Below are positions 18,039 to 24,123 of a stretch of DNA of 64,000 nt, one piece after another. The stretch covers positions 496,001 to 560,000 of the forward strand of contig NZ_QQTO01000019.1 in assembly GCF_003351345.1 (NCBI RefSeq). Reading direction: 5' to 3'. A program made the position numbers and the translations under genes. Position 1 is the first letter of the stretch. Each line of letters opens with the position of its first letter. The notes beneath the pieces are model-generated. The model saw only the letters and a list, made by a program, of their open reading frames with translations, searched no databases and had not been told where the DNA came from. The DNA comes from Allobosea caraganae (lineage in GTDB: Bacteria > Pseudomonadota > Alphaproteobacteria > Rhizobiales > Beijerinckiaceae).

Positions 18039-19165
18039 CAACGATGCCCGCAGGGATTGAACTCTTCGCCGGCTGCGGCGGCCTATCTACGGGGTTTCTC
18101 GACGCTGGGCTCAATGTCGCTGCGGGTTTCGAACTCGACGCACGTGCGGTGGACGCGTACAACTACAATCACAGGTATCGCGGCAGTCAGGGTTTCACTG
18201 CGGACCTTAGCGTGGCATCGGGCGCCACACTGCTAAAGCGCGCGGGGATCAAGCGTGCTGATTTCATCGTGGGCGGGCCGCCCTGCCAGCCATTTTCGAT
18301 TGCAGGCAAGCGACAAGGCAAGCGTGACATTCGCGCTGATCTAATCGGGCATTTCATTCGGATCGTGCAAGAACTTAAACCATCCGCGTTCATGCTAGAA
18401 AACGTGCCGAACCTTGCCGCGATTTCTGGCGGCGAGTTCTTAGACGAAGTGAAGGCCGAGTTGCGCGCGCTCGGCTATACGATCGATCATCGCATTATAT
18501 CGGCTGCCGACTTCGGTGTGCCCCAGAATCGCAAGCGCTTGGTCGTGCTTGGGGTAGAGCAGAAGCGCGCCGTTCGCTTTCCCGCACCGACGCACGGTAC
18601 ACTTGAACGTCCTTACCTTTCGGCGTCGGAAGCGATCGACGATTTGCCGGATGCTGGCGAGTTTGGAGAAACCGGGATCTATAATCATGAACCGACTGCT
18701 CATTCGGCGGACATGATCGAACGCCTGAGTACGTTGGAGCCCGGCAAGCGCGAGCGCGGTTCATTCCATGATCGGTTGCACCCCGGCCGCCCGTCGTACA
18801 CTTTGCGCGCTGGATCGGGCAATTTCAGTCCCCTGCGACCCGTGCACTACAAGCATCATCGAGTGATTACTGTGCGTGAAAGTGCACGACTTCAAGGTTT
18901 TTCAGACGATTTCCTTTGGCCCGATCGAATCCCGCGTTTGCAGCAGTATCGGCAGGTTGGAAATGCCGTACCGCCGCCAATGGCGCGGGCCTTTGCTGTA
19001 TCCCTTGCCGAACAAATGGGCTGGGCATTAGATGCAGCGGCGCTCGCGGGCGATCCCTCGACGCGAGAGGCTGCGAACACGCTTACTGATGCAGAACGGA
19101 AAGCCCTTAGGACGGCACGGATGCGGGGGGCTTCGCTCGGCAAAATGGCGTTGAACGCTAGATAG
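18035..19165 (+). CDS. DNA (cytosine-5) methyltransferase
   Basis: 376 aa. All main m5C methyltransferase motifs are present in order: I (FAGCGGLSTGF, ~11), IV with the catalytic Cys (GGPPCQPFS, C84), VI (MLENVPNL, ~120), VIII (QNRKRLVVL, ~167), a target-recognition region of moderate length, IX (TVRESARLQGF, ~278) and X (GNAVPPPMA, ~308). A ~45-residue C-terminal tail follows. It should protect host DNA from the partner nuclease encoded just upstream. Lower G+C than its neighbours. Confidence 0.95.
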   Translation: MTTMPAGIELFAGCGGLSTGFLDAGLNVAAGFELDARAVDAYNYNHRYRGSQGFTADLSVASGATLLKRAGIKRADFIVGGPPCQPFSIAGKRQGKRDIRADLIGHFIRIVQELKPSAFMLENVPNLAAISGGEFLDEVKAELRALGYTIDHRIISAADFGVPQNRKRLVVLGVEQKRAVRFPAPTHGTLERPYLSASEAIDDLPDAGEFGETGIYNHEPTAHSADMIERLSTLEPGKRERGSFHDRLHPGRPSYTLRAGSGNFSPLRPVHYKHHRVITVRESARLQGFSDDFLWPDRIPRLQQYRQVGNAVPPPMARAFAVSLAEQMGWALDAAALAGDPSTREAANTLTDAERKALRTARMRGASLGKMALNAR

Positions 19166-19209
19166 AGCGCTGTCTCGCGCGACACCTAATGGGCTGCGGA
19201 CGGGGTCCC

Positions 19210-19447
19210 TCACTCCTCCATCATCGTCTCCACAAACACCTCCGGGTCCGCGCAAAACTCCCGCATGATCCGGAAATGCTGGGTCTGCTCGATCGTGACC
19301 GGATCGCGCCCATATTTGGTCAGGCCGAGCTGGCGGGCGCCGGGATAGGCCATCAGGATCGGCGCGTGGGTCGCCATGATCGTCTGGCATTGGCCGAGCC
19401 GGTCCATGCGGCTCAGTAGCTTGAGGAATTCGATCTGGCGGGCCGGG
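19210..19447 (-). pseudogene. Truncated AAA-type ATPase, C-terminal remnant
   Basis: About 79 codons with no start, reading PARQIEFLKLLSRMDRL, then QTIMATHAPILMAYPGARQL, and ending FRIMREFCADPEVFVETMMEE. This is the C-terminal end of a RecF/SMC-like AAA-family ATPase; IMATHAP is the usual stretch with the conserved His after Walker B. The homology stops abruptly at about 19447, where a palindromic repeat begins, so the Walker A and B parts are missing. It is most likely debris at the right border of the restriction-modification island. Confidence 0.65.
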
Positions 19448-19460
19448 GTGGAAACCTCTC

Positions 19461-19580
19461 CGCGTCATCCCGGACAAGCCGCGTAGCGGCGCCGCTCCGG
19501 GATCCATCGTACGGCTCCGCAGCCTTACGATGGATCCCGGCGCGAAGGCGTGGATGGTCGGGACAAGCCCGACCATGACG
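19461..19580. repeat. Palindromic repeat, family A, copy 1
   Basis: Core arms CCGGGATCCATCGTA (19497-19511) and TACGATGGATCCCGG (19526-19540) are exact inverse complements. A second hairpin follows, ATGGTCGGG-acaag-CCCGACCAT (about 19553-19575). Related copies are at 27061-27164, 32897-33020 and, degenerate, 42991-43097. It adjoins the point where the ATPase remnant is cut off. Confidence 0.8.
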
Positions 19581-20142
19581 GCGAGGGGGCGGAGAGGGCG
19601 CGTCTGCGGGGATAGAGCCGGACATGGCCGCAACCTTATCCCCGCCCTCCCAACCACCCCTATACTTCCACCCATCCTCACCCACTCGGGGTGGCCAACC
19701 GGAGGCAGTCTGGCGGCTGGGTGAGGATCGGCGCCTGCGGGTGGAGTTGCGATCCGCTCCCGGGAGGCTTCGGGGCACCGCCCTGGGGGTAATACGGCCC
19801 CTGTGCGAGGAGCTCGCTTGAAGAGGATGCCGGCTTGCCGGCGTTCAGGAAGCGCGGCCCGGAGACTGAAATCGCCGAAGGCGGAGCGCCAGGGGGCGTG
19901 CGGATGGGGTTCCATCCGCGCCGCCCGGCAACGGACGGTATGGCTTCAAAGGCGCCTCCCGGCGCTCCGCCAACCCTGAGGAGATCAAGACCGCCGCGCG
20001 TCAGCGCGGGCGGGCGAGGGGGCGTGACCAGTGTCGTGCCGGGCGGAGCGCAGGCCTGAGAATCTCCTTCAGGAGATGCTCGGGTCAAGCCCGAGCATGA
20101 CGGAGGAGTTTCGTTTCCCGTTCCGGCAACCCGAGGAGCCCC
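19581..20142. other. Non-coding, repeat-like spacer
   Basis: More than 500 bases without a gene I can support. The 19830-20040 part, read on the minus strand, gives a Gly/Pro-rich frame (GGAPGGAFEAIPSVAG, then NAGKPASSSS) of a kind I associate with intergenic repeats in rhizobial genomes rather than a protein. A clean hairpin ATGCTCGGG-tcaag-CCCGAGCAT lies near 20083-20105. The whole interval looks like stacked repeats. Confidence 0.4.
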
Positions 20143-20580
20143 ATGACCCGCCATAGCGAAGAGCCCGTCCGTTCCGTCGCGCAGCGGCTGGCCGATCTCG
20201 AGAGGTGCAACGAGCTGCGCAAGGAGGCCCAGGCGCACATGGCCGCCGCCTTCGAGATCTGGCGCGCCTGCAGCCGGAAATCCTGCCGGCGCAGCCAGCG
20301 CTGCGCCGGGCCGAGCGTCGCCACCTGTCTGTCCGAGTGGTCGAGCAACTATCTCGACGACGCCACCCGCGCGGTCCTGCAGGCCGGCGTCAAGGCGCGT
20401 CTCGCCGGCGCCGGCGTCGAGGAGGCCTGTGCCGTGGCCGAGGCGCTGGCGGAGCGGATCGAGGCCGAGCGTGCCGCAGCGGCGGCCGGGACGGCCTCCG
20501 CGCCGCTCCTCACTCCTCCAGCATCGTCTCCACGAACGCCGCCGAGGCCGCCGCGCGGCGTCGCCCATTCGGCGCGATGA
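20143..20580 (+). CDS. Small Cys/Arg-rich conserved protein, unknown function
   Basis: 145 aa with GAGGAG before the ATG. The centre contains FEIWRACSRKSCRRSQRCAG followed by TCLSEW (residues ~44-68), a Cys-rich basic patch. I have seen this pattern in short uncharacterised proteins of Hyphomicrobiales; metal binding is possible but unproven. The rest is predicted helical with many Ala and Glu. The last ~23 residues (from LLTPPASS) are translated from the opposite strand of a duplicated ATPase tail (20508-20548), so the true ancestral C-terminus was probably different. Confidence 0.65.
   Translation: MTRHSEEPVRSVAQRLADLERCNELRKEAQAHMAAAFEIWRACSRKSCRRSQRCAGPSVATCLSEWSSNYLDDATRAVLQAGVKARLAGAGVEEACAVAEALAERIEAERAAAAAGTASAPLLTPPASSPRTPPRPPRGVAHSAR
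20508..20548 (-). pseudogene. Second copy of the ATPase C-terminal tail
   Basis: Bases 20508-20548 match 19208-19248 at most positions (offset 1,300) and encode the same ending, FVETM(L/M)EE-stop, on the minus strand. Upstream of it the match fades. It lies inside the 3' end of the plus-strand Cys-rich gene. Either a duplication or a second insertion left this relic. Confidence 0.45.
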
Positions 20581-20619
20581 GAGTGGCGGCCCCTCCCGGA
20601 CGGGAGGGGAGAGTGGCGG

Positions 20620-21063
20620 CTAGCGCTTGAAGCCGATCAGGACGCCGTCGGCGCCGAGCGAGAGCTGCAGGCCGCGGCGGCGGGTCGCCAGCCGCATCAC
20701 CACGCCCTTGGCGTTGCGCAGCCAGAGCGTGCCGCGCCCCTGCGCGCCGATGGCCCAGCCCTCGCGGACCTGGACGTAGGCGCCGGCGAAATCCTCGACA
20801 TCGGTCAGGCCGTAGACCGAGCCGGTGGCGGAGAGCGTGGAGGCGCCGATGCCGCCGATGCCGAGGCCGCCGACCGTGATGTCGTAGTTGCGGTTGCGGT
20901 AGCGCAAGGTGCCGCCGCCGACGGCGCCCGAGCCGATGAAGGCGACCTGGAGCTGCTGGATGCGGACGGTCGCGCTCGCCGGGCCGGCAGGGCGCGCCTG
21001 AGCGTAGGCGGTTTCGCTTGCGAGGAGGAAGGCCAACAACAGTGCCGCGATTCTGACGATCAT
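20620..21063 (-). CDS. Exported Gly-rich protein, unknown function
   Basis: 147 aa from the ATG at 21063, with GGAGA seven bases upstream (a longer frame to 21123 lacks such a site). A signal peptide (MIVRIAALLLAFLLASETAYAQA) precedes a mature domain dominated by short Gly-rich beta segments: VAFIGSGAVGGGTLRY, ITVGGLGIGGIGASTL, VYGLTDVEDFAGAYVQ and a final LGADGVLIGF. The pattern resembles the bacterial SYLF/DUF1134 group of periplasmic proteins, but I cannot assign it firmly. Confidence 0.7.
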   Translation of the reverse strand: MIVRIAALLLAFLLASETAYAQARPAGPASATVRIQQLQVAFIGSGAVGGGTLRYRNRNYDITVGGLGIGGIGASTLSATGSVYGLTDVEDFAGAYVQVREGWAIGAQGRGTLWLRNAKGVVMRLATRRRGLQLSLGADGVLIGFKR

Positions 21064-21352
21064 GATCGTTCTCCAAGGCCCCAACGTCAGGCAGCTTAGA
21101 ATGGTGGCCGGAAACGTTTTCACTCAAGCAATTTTTTACGGCGCATTGGGTCAATTCATGCATGGTGCCAGCTAAGCAGGTTGTCCCAAGCAAAAGCGCG
21201 AAGCAACGTTGATTCCCTCTCGACAGGATAGGTCGAGTGGCGCAGTCTCCCGCGCGGAATATGACGCCATGTCTCTGGGTTGTGCCGACCGGAGCCGCGC
21301 CCAACCTGGGCAGGGTGGCGTTTCCGGAGCAAGCAGCTGGGGGGCTGAAACC

Positions 21353-21889
21353 GTGTCTACATCCCAAATCAATGCCGCGCCTGTGACCGCCGCCTGGCGG
21401 TTCAAGCTCGGCATCGGCATCTTCATCCTGGCCTTCGCGCTCTGGCTGCTGATTCCGCTGGGCGCGTCGATGGGCGTTCCGGGGCCGCGCATCGCGGCAA
21501 TGACGGGGGCGATCTTCGTCGCCAACAAGGTGCTGCTGCTGGCCTGCATCGCGGTGATGGGCAAGGCCGGCTTCCAGCAGCTCAAGGGAATGGTCTTCGG
21601 CTACGCCAAGGGGCTGGCGCCGAGCGGCCCGGTCGGGCCGGTGCGCCATGCCGTCGGGCTGGTGATGTTCTGCCTGCCGCTGCTCTCGGCGACGCTCGAA
21701 CCCTATGTCGACCAGTTCTTCCCCGGCTTGAGGCCGAATCTCTGGCAGCTCCAGGCGCTCGGCGACCTCATGCTGATCGCCAGCTTCTTCGTGCTCGGCG
21801 GCGATTTCTGGAACAAGATCCGGGCGCTGTTCGTGCGCACCGCCAAGGTGGTCGACAGCCGCGACGGCGGCGCGGCGGCCGGCATCTGA
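21353..21889 (+). CDS. Membrane protein, transporter-suffix type, of the efflux module
   Basis: 178 aa from the GTG at 21353 (GGGGGG upstream); the frame is open further upstream but the added residues look non-coding. Four hydrophobic segments (e.g. FKLGIGIFILAFALWLLIPL and IFVANKVLLLACIAVMG). It closely precedes, on the same strand, an HlyD-type periplasmic adaptor and a DUF2955 permease; proteins of this sort next to such genes are often labelled transporter suffix domain. Its job is unknown; it is probably an accessory of the pump. Confidence 0.65.
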   Translation: MSTSQINAAPVTAAWRFKLGIGIFILAFALWLLIPLGASMGVPGPRIAAMTGAIFVANKVLLLACIAVMGKAGFQQLKGMVFGYAKGLAPSGPVGPVRHAVGLVMFCLPLLSATLEPYVDQFFPGLRPNLWQLQALGDLMLIASFFVLGGDFWNKIRALFVRTAKVVDSRDGGAAAGI

Positions 21890-21901
21890 GCGGATTTTGC
21901 G

Positions 21902-23005
21902 ATGACTAGCGAAACCGAGGCCGAAGCCGCCGTGCCTGCGCCTGCTCCCGCCAACCCGCTGCGCAAGGTCGCACTCGGAGTCTTGTTGGCGATCGTCGTG
22001 CTCTTCGCCGTGTCGATCGTGATGGAGCGGCTGACGCCGTCCTCGTCGCAGGCGGTGGTGCAGGCCTATGTCGTGCGCATGGCGCCCGACGTCGCCGGCC
22101 GCGTCACCGAGGTCAACGTCACCGACAACGAGCGGGTCGAAGCCGGCAAGGTGCTGTTCCGCATCGACGCCAGGCCCTTCGAGATCGCGGTGACGGAGGC
22201 GCAGGCGCAGGTCGAGCGCATCGGCCAGACCATCGGCGCCTCCACCGCGGCGGTGGAATCGGCGCAGGCCAGGCTGGTCAAGGCCGGCGCCGAGTTCGAG
22301 AACGTCCGGGCCCAGTCGCAGCGCACGCTGGAGCTGGTCCAGCGCGGCATCCTGGCGCTCTCGAAGGCCGACGAGGCCAAGGCGGCGCTGAACGGCTCGC
22401 GCGCGGCGGTGACCGGGGCCGAGGCCGACCTCGCCAAGGCGCGCGAGGACCTCGGGCCTCAAGGAGCGGAGAACCCGCAGCTCAGGGCGGCGCTGGCCGC
22501 GCTGGAGCGGGCGAGGCTCAACCTGCTGCACACCACGGTCAGCGCCCCGGCACTGGGTGTCGTCACCAATCTCCAGCTCGCCACCGGGCAGTTCATCGGC
22601 GCCGGCCAGTCGGCGCTGACCTTCATCGACGCCAGCTCGATCTGGGTCTCCGCCAATTTCAAGGAGAACAGCCTCGAGCACATGTCGATGTCCGACCGGG
22701 CCGAGGTGGTGTTCGACTCGCTGCCGGGCGTGGTCTTCCCGGCCAAGGTCGAGAGCATCGGCTGGGGCGTCTCGCAGGGCAGCGTCGATCCCGCGACCGG
22801 CCTGCCGACGATCCGCAACGATAGCGGCTGGGTGCGCGATCCGCAGCGCTTCCCGGTCAGGCTGATCGTCGAGGGCGGGCCACCGCGCGGCATCCGCTTC
22901 GGCTCGCAGGTCAATGTCGTGGTCTATACCGGCAGCAACCCGGTCGCGAACGCGCTCGGCGCCTTCTGGATCAGGCTGGTCTCGGTCCTGACCTATGCCA
23001 CCTGA
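21902..23005 (+). CDS. HlyD/EmrA family periplasmic adaptor protein
   Basis: 367 aa. One N-terminal transmembrane helix (ALGVLLAIVVLFAVSIVM, ~25-42), a biotinyl-lipoyl half-domain (VAGRVTEVNVTDNERVEAGKVLF), a long helical hairpin (~95-205) and the closing lipoyl half with a beta-barrel (TVSAPALGVVTNLQLATGQFIGAG). It bridges an inner-membrane pump to the outer membrane. It starts 12 bases after the previous gene and overlaps the next by 11 bases. Confidence 0.92.
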   Translation: MTSETEAEAAVPAPAPANPLRKVALGVLLAIVVLFAVSIVMERLTPSSSQAVVQAYVVRMAPDVAGRVTEVNVTDNERVEAGKVLFRIDARPFEIAVTEAQAQVERIGQTIGASTAAVESAQARLVKAGAEFENVRAQSQRTLELVQRGILALSKADEAKAALNGSRAAVTGAEADLAKAREDLGPQGAENPQLRAALAALERARLNLLHTTVSAPALGVVTNLQLATGQFIGAGQSALTFIDASSIWVSANFKENSLEHMSMSDRAEVVFDSLPGVVFPAKVESIGWGVSQGSVDPATGLPTIRNDSGWVRDPQRFPVRLIVEGGPPRGIRFGSQVNVVVYTGSNPVANALGAFWIRLVSVLTYAT

Positions 23006-24020
23006 GGCATCCGCCTCGGCGCTCGGCCGGCAGCGACGCATCGGCCTGCGGGTCGCGCTCGCAGTCGCGGCCGGGCTGACGCTCGGCATGGCGACGGGCG
23101 CGGTGATCCCGTTCCTGGGCCCGCTCTTCGCGGCGCAGTTCCTGCTCGCCGGCAAGCCGCTGCCCTTCGGCAAGGCGGCCGGCATGGTCGGGCTGGTGCT
23201 GGTCGTCGGGCAGACCTTCGTGCTGCTGACCGGCCTCTTCGGCGACCGCCCGCTGCAGCTCCTGACGCTGCTCGGCCTGTTCTACCTGATCTGTTTCGCC
23301 GCCCACGCGCAGGGCAAGGGCGGCCCGGCGATCTTCCTCAGTCTGGTCATCGCGATCATGGTGCCGCTGCTCGACCTCCTGCACGGCGATCTCGATGAGG
23401 GCATGATGGCGATCCTGCTGCAGGGCGTGGTCAGCGGCATCGTGCTGTCCTGGCTGGCGCATGCGCTCCTGCCCGACCGCGAGGCGGAGACCGAAGAACC
23501 GGCGCCGGTCGTCGCGCTCGGCAACCCGCTGCTGCGCGCCGTCGCGAGCACGGCGATCCTGCTCGGCGCGGTGACGCTTTGCCTGACCCATAGCGGCTTC
23601 TCCTCGGCGATCGTCGTGCCGATCACCGTCGCCTCGCTGCTGCTCCAGCTCGATCTCGCCAACAGCGCCCGCGCGGCGTTTGGGCTCGTCGCCGTCAACC
23701 TGCTCGGCGGGGTGCTGGCCTCGCTCGCCTTCGCGTTCATGGAGCTGCGTCCGGCGCTGCCCATGCTGTTCCTGGTCACGCTCTTCGTTGGGCTGATCCT
23801 GGGCGGGCGCGCCGCCGTCTCGTCTCCATCAGCCAAGGTCTATGGCGGGGCGCTGACGACCTTCCTGATCCTGTTCGGCACCGGGCTCTCGCCGCTGCCG
23901 GGCTCGACGGCGGAATCCTTCGCGACCCGCATCGGCTTCGTGCTGTTCGCCATCGCCTATGCGCTCTGCATGACCGCACTGCTCTGGGCGAGGCCGAGGA
24001 CGGCGACCAGCAGCGCCTGA
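22995..24020 (+). CDS. DUF2955 (FUSC-like) inner-membrane efflux permease
   Basis: 341 aa with about ten hydrophobic segments arranged as two repeats, each followed by a hydrophilic part (~residue 170, DREAETEEPAPV, separates them). This is the DUF2955/aromatic-acid-exporter-like architecture that pairs with HlyD adaptors such as the one it overlaps. Likely exports a toxic or aromatic compound; no regulator is adjacent. Confidence 0.82.
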   Translation: MPPEASASALGRQRRIGLRVALAVAAGLTLGMATGAVIPFLGPLFAAQFLLAGKPLPFGKAAGMVGLVLVVGQTFVLLTGLFGDRPLQLLTLLGLFYLICFAAHAQGKGGPAIFLSLVIAIMVPLLDLLHGDLDEGMMAILLQGVVSGIVLSWLAHALLPDREAETEEPAPVVALGNPLLRAVASTAILLGAVTLCLTHSGFSSAIVVPITVASLLLQLDLANSARAAFGLVAVNLLGGVLASLAFAFMELRPALPMLFLVTLFVGLILGGRAAVSSPSAKVYGGALTTFLILFGTGLSPLPGSTAESFATRIGFVLFAIAYALCMTALLWARPRTATSSA

Positions 24021-24123
24021 GCCTTCACCCGACGGGCTGGAAAGAGTGCATTGCCGCTTCCGCCATTGTGGCGGGGTCCGAAACTTGCTTGCCTTCCGTT
24101 CTCCTCCCCGAGGGACGGCGGCG

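Noticed and set aside
19678..20568. A Gly/Pro-rich minus-strand protein
   Set aside because: Reads like a translated intergenic repeat, lacks a ribosome site, and overlaps a better supported plus-strand gene.
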